Shown here: in pieces, positions 1 through 7,327 of the stretch
How the letters are laid out: every line of letters starts with the position of its first letter
Position numbering within the stretch: position 1 is the first letter of the stretch
Assembly: GCF_001758225.1 (NCBI RefSeq)
Contig: NZ_MAST01000022.1
Coordinates: forward strand, 1-57,018
Origin: Humibacillus sp. DSM 29435
Lineage (GTDB): Bacteria; Actinomycetota; Actinomycetes; Actinomycetales; Dermatophilaceae
Direction of reading: 5' to 3'
DNA: 57,018 bases
The notes under the pieces: model-generated
What the model saw: only the letters and a program-made list of their open reading frames with translations
Database searches by the model: none
Told to the model about the DNA's origin: nothing
Program-made: the position numbers and the translations under genes

Positions 1-291
1 TACACCCCGAAGTACCGGCAGGAAGCTGCTCATCTGGTCATCGACACCGGGCGCACGATCGTGCAGGTCGCTCGGGAGATCGGGGTCGGAGAGGCGCTGC
101 TAGGGCGGTGGGTCGCCATTGAACGCTCCCGGATGGATGACCCCCCGGGGGCTGTCGATGCGGATGAGCGGGCCGAGCTGGTCCGGTTGCGGCGTGAGGT
201 GGCCGAACTGCGCATGGACCGGGAGTTCCTGAAAAAAGCAGCGGCCTTCTTCGCCACGGAGAACTCGAGCCCGAGCGGGCGTTCGAGGTGA
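1..291 (+). CDS. IS3-family transposase OrfA (5' end cut by window)
   Basis: The frame is open from base 1 and ends with TGA at 289-291. The visible part has the helix-turn-helix of IS3 OrfA proteins (VQVAREIGVGEALLGRWV, about residues 21-38 of the visible part) and then a leucine-zipper-like helix with the family signature FLKKAAAFFA near the C-terminus. In this family OrfA binds the terminal repeats and, after a -1 frameshift, forms the N-terminal part of the OrfAB transposase. The start codon lies upstream of the window. It overlaps orfB by four bases. Confidence 0.88.
   Translation, partial: YTPKYRQEAAHLVIDTGRTIVQVAREIGVGEALLGRWVAIERSRMDDPPGAVDADERAELVRLRREVAELRMDREFLKKAAAFFATENSSPSGRSR
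232..238 (+). promoter_or_regulatory. Probable -1 ribosomal frameshift site of the IS
   Basis: A run of six A followed by G lies in the orfA codons for the two lysines of FLKKAA. The orfB frame is the -1 frame relative to orfA and is open back to this point, so slippage here would give a continuous OrfAB fusion. This arrangement is the known way IS3 elements make their transposase. I infer use of this site from position and sequence only. Confidence 0.7.
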
Positions 292-1178
292 TCGACGCGG
301 AGAAGGCCACGCACAGCGTCTCGCGGATGGTGGACCTGTTGGGGGTATCGCGTTCGGGCTACTACGCGTGGGCCGCGCGCCGGGACTGCGAGCCAGGCCC
401 GCGTGCGGCGCGCCGGGCGGACCTGACGGTGAAGATCAAGGTCGCCCATGACGCCTCTGACGCCGTCAACGGGTCACCGCGGATCGTGGCGGACCTCCGC
501 GAGGCCGGCGAGGTCGTGTCCCGCAAGACGGTCGCGAAGCTGATGAGGGACAACGGTATTCGTGGGATCAGTCCTCGGCCGTGGCAACCGGTCACGACCA
601 TCGCTGACACCAGTACACACACGATCCCGGACCTGGTCGAGCGCCGTTTCGACCAGGGCATGTTGAACGTGGTGTGGACTTCGGACATCACCTATCTGGC
701 CACTGGTGAGGGCTGGCTGTACTTGTGCGCGGTGCGTGACGGCTGTTCGCGTCGGGTGCTGGGCTACGCCTTCTCACAAAGCCTGCACACCGACGTCGTG
801 GAGACCGCGTTGCGCCGGGCGGTGAGCTTCCGCGACCCGGGCACGGGCAGCACCGAGGGCGTGATTTTCCATGCTGACCGCGGCTGCCAGTACACCTCCA
901 CCCAGCTCGCCGAGGTCGTCGAGGAGCTCGGGGTGCGGTTGTCGGTCGGGCGTACCGGGGTGTGCTGGGACAACGCGCAGCAGGAGAGTTTCTGGTCAAC
1001 CTTGAAGACAGAGCACTACCACCGCCACCGGTTCGACACCCGAGCCGAGGCGATCCGCTCCGTCAGCTCATGGATCGAGGCCGTGTACAACCGGCGACGG
1101 CGCCACTCCGCGCTCGGCCAGATCAACCCGGTATCGTTCGAGCACCGGCTCACCACGGCGGCCACAGAAGCCGCTTAA
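288..1178 (+). CDS. IS3-family transposase OrfB (DDE integrase)
   Basis: This is a 296-residue protein with an N-terminal HTH_21-like segment (LLGVSRSGYYAW, residues 17-28) and an rve integrase core. The DDE residues are visible: D133 in WTSDITYL, D197 in HADRGCQY and E233 in NAQQESFWSTLK. Length and motif spacing are normal for IS3-family OrfB. The GTG at 288 overlaps the orfA stop. The native product is probably the OrfAB fusion made by frameshifting upstream. No stop or frameshift interrupts the frame, so the transposase looks functional. Confidence 0.93.
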   Translation: MIDAEKATHSVSRMVDLLGVSRSGYYAWAARRDCEPGPRAARRADLTVKIKVAHDASDAVNGSPRIVADLREAGEVVSRKTVAKLMRDNGIRGISPRPWQPVTTIADTSTHTIPDLVERRFDQGMLNVVWTSDITYLATGEGWLYLCAVRDGCSRRVLGYAFSQSLHTDVVETALRRAVSFRDPGTGSTEGVIFHADRGCQYTSTQLAEVVEELGVRLSVGRTGVCWDNAQQESFWSTLKTEHYHRHRFDTRAEAIRSVSSWIEAVYNRRRRHSALGQINPVSFEHRLTTAATEAA

Positions 1179-1180
1179 CC

Positions 1181-1201
1181 GATGTCCACGAAATGGGGTC
1201 A
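1181..1201 (+). repeat. Right terminal inverted repeat of the IS3 element
   Basis: The sequence GATGTCCACGAAATGGGGTCA directly follows the orfB stop and ends in CA. Read outward on the other strand it starts TGACCCCATTTCGTGGACA, the usual TG...CA form of IS3 ends. Host coding sequence begins right after it. The matching left repeat is not in the window, so the length of the repeat is an estimate. Confidence 0.7.
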
Positions 1202-1636
1202 ACCCCAGAACCCGCTCGCGGACGCGGGCATCGCGTGGTGCAGGCCGCCGCAGAAGTTGACGCCGTGCTCGGTCTCGCCCTGCCAGACGGCGCGGCAGCT
1301 CTCGAGCGTTCCCGTGACCACCCGGGCGCTGGCCTCGTGGATCCCCGGAAAGGCGGGGTCGTCGTCGGTGCCGAGCCCGAAGCGCTCATCGGCCACCGCG
1401 GGGTTGTCGGAGGCGGCCCGCACCGCGGCGATGTACTCGGGCGTGTGCACCGTCGCGAGCACCTCATCGCTCGCGGGCTCGGCCCCGACGACCTCGACCC
1501 CGGGGTTGTCGAACACCCCGAGCGCCTCGCAGAGCCGCGCGGTCAGGTCGAGGCGGATCGGCGCCATGGGGTGCGACGGCCCGAAGTCGTACTTCGTGAA
1601 GCACGGGTCCCAGACGACTCTGGCCAGACTTGGCAT
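1202..1636 (-). pseudogene. acuC: acuC-like histone-deacetylase-family gene, cut by the IS3 insertion
   Basis: About 143 codons from an ATG at 1636 match the N-terminus of acetoin-utilisation AcuC / class I HDAC-like amidohydrolases: the RVVWDPCFTKYDFGPSHP start, the MAPIRL segment, VHTPEYIAAV, and the active-site GGLHHAM (His133-His134). The similarity stops right after ASGF, where intact proteins continue with CVYND and the zinc ligands. At that point the IS3 end begins and the frame closes after a few element-derived codons. The fragment cannot bind the catalytic zinc, so the gene is disrupted. The rest should lie on the far side of the element. It is divergent from the KtrA-like gene, with 54 bp between the starts. 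Confidence 0.85.
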
Positions 1637-1690
1637 GATTGAGACGCTATCGCGTTTCCCGCTCATCCCCGATCGACCTAGGAGCAACCC

Positions 1691-2359
1691 ATGGCCCGTA
1701 ACCGGCTCTTCGACGACGACGTGCTCGTCATCGGGCTGGGCCGCTTCGGCTCCGCTGTCGCCCTCGAGCTGACCAAGCTCGGCCACCGCGTCATCGCCGT
1801 CGAGCGGAACAGCGCGCTGGCCGAGACCTACGTCAACAAGGTCTACAAGGTGGTGCACGCCGATATGGCCAAGAGCGCGGCCCTCGAGATGATTCGCGCC
1901 GCCGAGCCCAAGATCGCCATCGTCGGCATCGGCTCGTCGGTCGAGTCGTCGGTGCTGGCGGCCGCGAACCTCGTCGACGCCGAGGTGCCCTCGATCTGGG
2001 CCAAGGCCCTCACCCCCGAGCACAAGCGCATCCTCACGCGCATCGGGGTGCACCACGTGATCTCGCCGGAGGCCGACTCCGGGCGCCGAGTTGCCCACCT
2101 GGTCAACGGCAAGCTGCTCGACTACATCGAGTTCGACGACGGCTTCGCGATCGTCAAGGTCAAGCCGCCCACCGAGTCGATCGGCTTCACACTCGAGCAG
2201 AGCGCGATCCGGCGCAAGTACGGCGTGACCGTCGTCGGGGTGAAGGCGCCGGGCGAGGACTTCACCTACGCCGTGCCGCAGACCAAGATCTCGGCCCACC
2301 ACATGCTCATCGTCAGCGGGCCGACCGAGCTGATCGAGCGGTTCGCAGCGCGCCCCTAA
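1691..2359 (+). CDS. KtrA/TrkA-type potassium channel regulatory subunit
   Basis: This is a 222-residue protein with an N-terminal RCK Rossmann domain (VLVIGLGRFG, glycines at 15, 17 and 20, acidic residue at the end of strand two in VIAVERN) and a C-terminal TrkA_C domain from about residue 140. This is the standard size and layout of KtrA, the cytosolic nucleotide-binding ring that gates the KtrB/TrkH membrane subunit. The ATG at 1691 follows GGAGCA at a suitable distance. No membrane subunit is adjacent in the window, so the partner is elsewhere or the gene works with a distant ktrB. Its stop overlaps the convergent TetR gene by four bases. Confidence 0.9.
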   Translation: MARNRLFDDDVLVIGLGRFGSAVALELTKLGHRVIAVERNSALAETYVNKVYKVVHADMAKSAALEMIRAAEPKIAIVGIGSSVESSVLAAANLVDAEVPSIWAKALTPEHKRILTRIGVHHVISPEADSGRRVAHLVNGKLLDYIEFDDGFAIVKVKPPTESIGFTLEQSAIRRKYGVTVVGVKAPGEDFTYAVPQTKISAHHMLIVSGPTELIERFAARP

Positions 2360-2952
2360 CCCTGCTCCCCCTGCTCCCCCGGCACGGGTCCCTCGCCGCC
2401 CACTCGGCCTCGAACCATGTCGATCAGCTCGAGCACGGCGGCGTCCGCCGCTCGGCGGTCACCGTCCAGAAGCAGCCCGAACAGCAGGCCCTGACCGACG
2501 GCGAGCGTCAGGCGCGCGAGCGCGTCGGCCTGGGCCGGTTCAGCCACCCCGGCGTAGGCCCGGCCGAACGCGCGGACGTGCTGGGTGATGACGACGTCAG
2601 CGAAGTGAGCTGCGTACGCCTGGCCGTACATGGCGTGGGAGGCCAGCTCGAAGAAGAGCGGGCCGAAGGTCTGCGCGGAGGTGGCTGCGTTCTGCCAGTT
2701 GCGCAGGCCGGCCTCGAAGGGGTCGTCGCACTCGGCGAACAACGCGTCGAGCGTACGGATCTGCTCGGCCACCACGGTCTCGAGGACGACCGCGAGCACA
2801 TCTTCTCTCGAGCCGAAGTGGTAGTGCAGCATGCGCTGGCTCGTTCCGATCGCGGCTGCGAGGGTGCGTAGGCTGGTGTCGCGCACACCGTGCTCGGCGT
2901 AGTAGACAATCGCCTTGTGCAGTAGGGCCGTTCGTGGTGACTGGTCGCTCAC
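2356..2952 (-). CDS. TetR-family transcriptional regulator
   Basis: This is a 198-residue protein with a TetR N-terminal DNA-binding domain: TSLRTLAAAIGTSQRMLHYHF (about residues 24-44) is the helix-turn-helix with the typical Y-HF end. It is followed by an all-helical ligand domain of normal length. I chose the GTG at 2952 because it overlaps the upstream SRPBCC stop in a GTGA junction and gives a standard N-terminus. The two genes form an operon read leftward. A perfect 15-bp inverted repeat before the SRPBCC start is the likely operator, which would make the system autoregulated. The ligand is unknown. Confidence 0.88.
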   Translation of the reverse strand: MSDQSPRTALLHKAIVYYAEHGVRDTSLRTLAAAIGTSQRMLHYHFGSREDVLAVVLETVVAEQIRTLDALFAECDDPFEAGLRNWQNAATSAQTFGPLFFELASHAMYGQAYAAHFADVVITQHVRAFGRAYAGVAEPAQADALARLTLAVGQGLLFGLLLDGDRRAADAAVLELIDMVRGRVGGEGPVPGEQGEQG

Positions 2953-3377
2953 GCGCTCTGCGCCCGGTGGGCGAAGGTGTTGGCCTCGACCTCGAGCATC
3001 CTCGCAGCCCGAGCACCGTAGACGCGGCGCACCAACGGGGCCAGCGGCCCACTCCAGTCGAGCGTGAGCTCTAGGCGGCATCCACCACCGTCCGTCGTGA
3101 TCTCGTGCGTTGCTGCCGTCGCCACCCCCAGGGAACAGGCGACCCAGGTGAAGCGCCGTTCGGGCTGGCAGTCGGTCACGGTCCAGACGGCTTTGGCCAG
3201 GGCGGGTTGCCTCACCTCGAACCGGGACCCCAGCTCGAGCGGGCCACCCGGCACGCCCGGCCCGAGCGCGCGCACCGATGTGAAGGTGGGCAGCATCTCG
3301 GGCCAGCGCCCGACATCACTCACGAGTGACCAGAGGCGCTCGATGTGAGCAGTGGACGTCGAGGTGGAGGTGATCAT
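2949..3377 (-). CDS. SRPBCC (START-like) family protein
   Basis: This is a 142-residue protein with the layout of polyketide cyclase/dehydrase-like SRPBCC proteins: an N-terminal strand and helix (TAHIERLWSLVSDVGRWPEML), beta strands with FEVRQPALAKAVWTVTDC, and a long C-terminal helix. These proteins form a deep hydrophobic pocket for a small lipophilic ligand, and some have weak enzymatic activity. I chose the ATG at 3377 rather than an upstream in-frame ATG because the upstream codons run into the palindromic operator. It is the first gene of an operon with the TetR repressor, so the pocket ligand may relate to the inducer (inference). Confidence 0.82.
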   Translation of the reverse strand: MITSTSTSTAHIERLWSLVSDVGRWPEMLPTFTSVRALGPGVPGGPLELGSRFEVRQPALAKAVWTVTDCQPERRFTWVACSLGVATAATHEITTDGGGCRLELTLDWSGPLAPLVRRVYGARAARMLEVEANTFAHRAQSA

Positions 3378-3391
3378 CCCGCTATCGTAGA

Positions 3392-3423
3392 CCGCTGTCT
3401 GTATCAAATGATACAGACAGCGG
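3392..3423. promoter_or_regulatory. Perfect 15-bp inverted repeat, probable TetR operator
   Basis: CCGCTGTCTGTATCA is followed by AA and then its exact reverse complement, 32 bp in all. It lies 15-46 bp upstream of the SRPBCC start and directly after the stop of the GNAT gene on the same strand. The core TGTATCA...TGATACA has the form of TetR-family operators. No T-run follows the repeat, which argues against a simple terminator, although it could also slow read-through from the GNAT gene. Confidence 0.75.
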
Positions 3424-3425
3424 GG

Positions 3426-3953
3426 TCAGAGTCGAGGCTGGGGGCCGACGTCCTCACCGAGAGCAAGCACCATGGCGACCTCCTCGTCGCCGTCCTCCTC
3501 GCTCGCGATTCTCATCGGCCGACGGAAGTCGGTGGGCCGGAAGCCCATCCCGCTCGCGAAGGCGACGGCGCGACCGTTGTCGGTACCGACCCAGTAGACG
3601 AGATGGCTCTGGCCGCGGTCGCGAGCCAGTGAGGCCCCGTTCTTGACCAGGTGGGTGGCCACACCCGTTCCCCGCGCCTCGGGGCGCACCCAGAGCCCGA
3701 AGAGCTCACCGGCGCTGCCGTCACTCACCTTGGCCTGGCCGACGCTGACGATGCCCACGGCCTCACCGTTGTTCTCGGCGACCAGCCGGTTCGACCGGGT
3801 CATCCGTTCGCGCCAGAAGGACTCGTCGTACGCCTCTTCCTGGGAGGCGTCGGCCGCGAACGCCTCGGGCGACTCGCTCAGCGCCGCGAGCCGAACGGCT
3901 CGATAGTCCTGCCAGTCATCTTCGCCCAGTGGGCGCACGGTGATCTCGCTCAT
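3426..3953 (-). CDS. GNAT-family N-acetyltransferase
   Basis: This is a 175-residue protein with a complete GNAT fold: an N-terminal strand (ITVRPLGEDDW), the SFWRERM region, the core strand GELFGLWVRPEARGTGVATHL (residues about 83-103) with the acetyl-CoA pyrophosphate-binding R-x-x-G-x-G/A signature, and a C-terminal strand-helix AFASGMGFRP. It would transfer an acetyl group from acetyl-CoA to an amine; the substrate cannot be predicted. The ATG at 3953 gives a standard N-terminus. It stands 64 bp downstream of proC on the same strand. Confidence 0.88.
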   Translation of the reverse strand: MSEITVRPLGEDDWQDYRAVRLAALSESPEAFAADASQEEAYDESFWRERMTRSNRLVAENNGEAVGIVSVGQAKVSDGSAGELFGLWVRPEARGTGVATHLVKNGASLARDRGQSHLVYWVGTDNGRAVAFASGMGFRPTDFRRPMRIASEEDGDEEVAMVLALGEDVGPQPRL

Positions 3954-4017
3954 GGGGTCAACAATCGCATGAACCCCGAAACGGTGCATCCGCGGGCCAG
4001 GTGAACTCTGCGTGCCG

Positions 4018-4824
4018 TCAGCCGTTGCCGGACGCGAGCTGCTTCGAACGTGCCGCGGCGGCTTCGATCGCGTTGACGAACGCGGCCCGCACCTTGTGGT
4101 CGTCGAGCTGGCGCAGAGCGGCGACCGTGGTGCCGCCCGGCGAGCTGACCTGCTCGCGCAGCACGGTCGGGTGCTCCTTCGTCTCGCGCAGCATCGTCGC
4201 CGCCCCGTAGAGCGTCTGCACCACCAGCTCGGTCGAGGTGGCGCGCGGCAGACCCAGCACCACACCGGCCTCGATCATCGCCTCGACGACGTAGAAGATG
4301 TAGGCGGGGCCGCTGCCCGAGATCGCGGTGACCGCGTCGAGGTGCTTCTCGGCGAGCCGCACGACCTTGCCGCACGAGCTGAGCAGCGCCTCGGCCTCGG
4401 CCAGGTGGGCGTCGGTGCAGTGCTGGCCCGGCGCGATGCCGGCCATGCCCTGGTCGACGAGCGCCGGGGTGTTGGGCATGACCCGAACGACCGACGTGCC
4501 GTCGGGCAGATGCGACTCGAGGAACTCCGTCGTGATTCCCGCAGCCAGCGAGATGACCGTGTTGCCGGGCACCACATGGTCGCGCACCTCCTCGAGCAGG
4601 GAGCCCATGTCCTGAGGCTTGACGCAGAGCACCAGGGTGTCGGCCGCGCTGGCCGCGTCGGCGTTGGCCAGCACCCGAACGCCGTACCTCTGCCCCAGGT
4701 CGGCGACGCGGTCGGAGGTGCGACCGGTGATGATGAGGTCGTCGGCTGCACGCCCCGAGCGAAGCAGGCCCGAGACAAGGGTGCCACCCATCACGCCGGT
4801 TCCGAAGATGGCGGTGGTCGTCAT
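4018..4824 (-). CDS. proC: Pyrroline-5-carboxylate reductase
   Basis: This 268-residue protein performs the last step of proline synthesis, reducing 1-pyrroline-5-carboxylate with NADPH. The N-terminal Rossmann motif FGTGVMGG, the VKPQDM segment after strand four, and the C-terminal P5CR dimerisation domain with SGSGPAYIFYVVEAM and the signature VSSPGGTT are all visible. Length is normal for ProC. It starts 13 bp after the proline dehydrogenase stop on the same strand, so both are probably one transcript. That is odd metabolically because the two enzymes run opposite halves of the proline/P5C cycle. Confidence 0.95.
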   Translation of the reverse strand: MTTTAIFGTGVMGGTLVSGLLRSGRAADDLIITGRTSDRVADLGQRYGVRVLANADAASAADTLVLCVKPQDMGSLLEEVRDHVVPGNTVISLAAGITTEFLESHLPDGTSVVRVMPNTPALVDQGMAGIAPGQHCTDAHLAEAEALLSSCGKVVRLAEKHLDAVTAISGSGPAYIFYVVEAMIEAGVVLGLPRATSTELVVQTLYGAATMLRETKEHPTVLREQVSSPGGTTVAALRQLDDHKVRAAFVNAIEAAAARSKQLASGNG

Positions 4825-4837
4825 TGCGCGACTCCGC

Positions 4838-5788
4838 TCATCCCTTGGTCGCGACGCCGCGCAGGAAGAACATCACGTTCGCGGGCTTCTCGGCCATGCG
4901 GCGCATGAGGTAGCCGTACCACTCCTCGCCGTAGGGGATGTAGACGCGAAGCTGGTCACCGCGGTCGGCGATGCGCTTCTGCTCGTCGGGTCGGATGCCG
5001 TAGAGCATCTGGTACTCGAACGACTTGGGGTCTCGACCCGCCTGACCTGCGAGCGCGCCGGCGATCTCGACGAGGCGCGGGTCGTGCGAGGCCACCATCG
5101 GGTAGCCCTCGCCCTGCATGAGCACCTTGAGGCATCGCACGTACGACTTGTCGACGTCGGCGCCCGCCTGGAAGGCCACCGACTCGGGCTCCTTGTAGGC
5201 CCCCTTGCACAGGCGCACCCGCGACCCGGCGGTGGCGAGGTCGCGGCAGTCGGCTTCGGTGCGGTGCAGGTAGGCCTGAACGACGGCTCCGACGAAGGGG
5301 AAGTCGGCCCGAAGCTCACCGAGGGCCTCGAGCGTGTAGTCGGTCGTGGTGTGGTCCTCCATGTCGAGGGTGACGGTGGTGCCGGCCGCCTTCGCCAGCT
5401 CGCAGATCTCACGGGCGTGTTCGAGAGCGAGCTTGCGCCCGTCGTCGGGCAGCGCCTGCCCGAGGGCACTCAGCTTGAGCGACACCTCAACGGTGCCGTT
5501 CTCCGTGAGCCCCTGGTCGCGCAAACCCTCGAGCAGCGACAGGTAGGCGTCACGGGTGGCCTGCGCCCGGGCGAGGTCGAGACAGTCCTCGCCGAGGTAG
5601 TCGATCGTCGAGAGCCTGCCGGATGCCGCCAGCTCGCTCGCCGCGGTCACGACGTCGGAGCGCTCGGCACCGGGCACGAACCGCTTGACGACCGCCCGCG
5701 ACACCGGCGCCTTCTCGATGACGTCACGGATGCGCTCCTGCTTCGACAGCTGGAGCAGGGAGTTGCGGAGCAGGTCACTGGCGTCCAA
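4838..5788 (-). CDS. Proline dehydrogenase (monofunctional)
   Basis: This is a 316-residue FAD-dependent beta/alpha barrel that oxidises proline to P5C. Visible landmarks are the SLKLSALG strand, VTLDMEDHTTTDYTL, RLCKGAYKEP (the lysine-containing flavin region), VASHDPRLVEIA, FEYQMLYGIRPDEQ and the C-terminal RVYIPYGEEWYGYLMRRMAEKP, with the paired arginines that bind the proline carboxylate. I chose the TTG at 5788 because GGAGGT lies six bases before it and the protein then has the family's usual length; the frame runs further upstream only as noise. No P5C dehydrogenase is adjacent. Its neighbour is proC. Confidence 0.92.
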   Translation of the reverse strand: MDASDLLRNSLLQLSKQERIRDVIEKAPVSRAVVKRFVPGAERSDVVTAASELAASGRLSTIDYLGEDCLDLARAQATRDAYLSLLEGLRDQGLTENGTVEVSLKLSALGQALPDDGRKLALEHAREICELAKAAGTTVTLDMEDHTTTDYTLEALGELRADFPFVGAVVQAYLHRTEADCRDLATAGSRVRLCKGAYKEPESVAFQAGADVDKSYVRCLKVLMQGEGYPMVASHDPRLVEIAGALAGQAGRDPKSFEYQMLYGIRPDEQKRIADRGDQLRVYIPYGEEWYGYLMRRMAEKPANVMFFLRGVATKG

Positions 5789-5991
5789 CGGTCTACCTCC
5801 GGTTCGGGGCTGCACTCGGTCGTGCTCTGCCGAATCTACCGCCCGCGTCGACACCACGCGCGTACCCGGTCGGAGCGGCCGACCAGTCGAACCAAGTGCC
5901 CGTCCCGAGTCGGCTCCGCCACGCCGTCGGCGGCGTACCGTTCGGCGTGCGGGCGCGGTGACCACGACGCCCCACGATCGGGAGGACTCGG

Positions 5992-7293
5992 ATGCCGCTG
6001 GGTGGGTTCGGGCGCGCAGTGCAGTCAGCCATCTTCCGGGAGGGAGTGTTCGGGCGCCGCCCCGCTGTGCCCACCGACGGCAGCCAGCTCGAGGGTGCCG
6101 CCCGACGAGCGATGTCACGCCAGGGGTTCGCCTACGTGGCCGGCTCTGCAGGATCCGAGGCGACGGCCCGGGCGAACCTCGCCGCCTTCGACCGATGGCG
6201 CGTCGTGCCCCGGATGCTCGTGAACACCAGCGAGCGCGACACCGGCTTGGAGCTGTTCGGAAGGCGGCACGAGAGCCCGCTCATCGCCGCTCCCCTGGGG
6301 GTGCTCTCCATGGCTCACGCCGAGGCCGACCTGGCTGCGGCTCGTGGCGCGCGCAAGCAGAACGTGACCCACGTCATCAGCACCCAGGCGTCGGTACCGA
6401 TGGAGGACATCGCCCGGGGGCTGGCCGGCAGTGGTCACTGGTACCAGCTCTACTGGAGCAGCGACGACGAGCTCTTCGAGAGCCTCGTGCGCCGTGCCGA
6501 GGCCTGCGGCAGTGAGGCGATCGTCGTCACGCTCGACACGGCCTACCTCGCCTGGCGGCCCCGCGACCTCGACCTCGGGCACCTGCCCTTCGCGCGCGGT
6601 GAGGGCATCGCCCAGTACACGTCCGACCCGGTGTTCCAGCGGCTGGTGGCGCAGCGTCTGGCGGCGGGCGGAGCGCCGGTAGACCGCCCCCGCCCCACCC
6701 CCGCCGCCATCGGCGCGCTCTGGTCGATGAGCCGCCACCACCCCGGCGACACGCGGGCGAACCTCACCTCGGCGCAGCCGAGGGCGGCGGTCGAGACCTT
6801 CCTCGACGTGTTCCCCCGGCCCACGCTCACGTGGGCCGACCTGCCCCGGCTGCGCGCCCTGACCAGCCTGCCGATCGTGCTCAAGGGGGTGCTGCACCCC
6901 GACGACGCGCGTCGCGCCATCGACGCGGGGGTCGACGGCGTGTACGTGTCGAACCACGGCGGACGCCAGGTGGATCGAGCGGTGGCGGCCCTCGACGCGC
7001 TCCCCGGCGTGGTCGATGCCGTGCGGTCGGGCGACCGCACGGTGCCGGTCATCTTCGACAGCGGCATCCGTTCTGGGGCAGACGTGTTCGTGGCCCTGTG
7101 CCTCGGGGCCGACGCGGTCGGCGTGGGCCGACCCCTCGCCTACGGTCTGGCCCTCGCCGGCGAGGTGGGGGTCTCGGAGGTGCTGCGAAACCTGCGGGCC
7201 GAGCTCGACCTGATGATGGCCCTCACCGGATGCACGGCGCTGGGCGACCTGCGCCGCGACCGGTTGGTGCAGGTCGGCTCTGCAGCGGGCTGA
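5992..7293 (+). CDS. FMN-dependent alpha-hydroxy-acid oxidase (lactate 2-monooxygenase type)
   Basis: This is a 433-residue protein of the glycolate oxidase / lactate monooxygenase family. FMN and active-site landmarks are present: APLGVLSMAH, WYQLYWSSDDE, VVTLDTAYLAWRPRDL (with the substrate-binding arginine), the lysine in PIVLKGVLHP, the catalytic histidine and arginine in SNHGGRQVD, and the phosphate-binding DSGIRSGADVFVALCLGADAVGVGRP. The inserted loop between LDTAYLAWR and the lysine strand resembles lactate 2-monooxygenase more than L-lactate dehydrogenase LldD. GGGAGG precedes the ATG. It would turn L-lactate into acetate plus CO2, or into pyruvate. It is divergent from proline dehydrogenase across a 203-bp gap in which I recognise no clear site. 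Confidence 0.85.
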   Translation: MPLGGFGRAVQSAIFREGVFGRRPAVPTDGSQLEGAARRAMSRQGFAYVAGSAGSEATARANLAAFDRWRVVPRMLVNTSERDTGLELFGRRHESPLIAAPLGVLSMAHAEADLAAARGARKQNVTHVISTQASVPMEDIARGLAGSGHWYQLYWSSDDELFESLVRRAEACGSEAIVVTLDTAYLAWRPRDLDLGHLPFARGEGIAQYTSDPVFQRLVAQRLAAGGAPVDRPRPTPAAIGALWSMSRHHPGDTRANLTSAQPRAAVETFLDVFPRPTLTWADLPRLRALTSLPIVLKGVLHPDDARRAIDAGVDGVYVSNHGGRQVDRAVAALDALPGVVDAVRSGDRTVPVIFDSGIRSGADVFVALCLGADAVGVGRPLAYGLALAGEVGVSEVLRNLRAELDLMMALTGCTALGDLRRDRLVQVGSAAG

Positions 7294-7327
7294 CGCTCGC
7301 GGTGACGGGCTCCGGGGCGATTCTGGG

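Larger units (their letters stand above)
1..1201 (+). mobile_element. IS3-family insertion sequence (right part; left end lies outside the window)
   Basis: Two overlapping transposase frames, orfA (already open at base 1) and orfB, are followed by a terminal sequence that ends in CA at about 1201, as IS3-family ends do. Immediately beyond it a host gene (acuC-like, minus strand) begins in mid-coding sequence, which fixes the element border. The left inverted repeat and the target-site duplication are outside the window, so the exact subgroup and the duplication length cannot be read here. Both transposase frames are intact as far as visible, so the copy may be recent and active. Confidence 0.9.

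Noticed and set aside
3392-3423. Simple rho-independent terminator after the GNAT gene
   Set aside because: The palindrome is strong but has no T-run on either side, and its spacing to the SRPBCC start suits an operator better.
4619-6223. A long plus-strand open frame over proC and proline dehydrogenase
   Set aside because: It is antisense to two clear enzyme genes, has no recognisable domain, and arises from high GC third positions.
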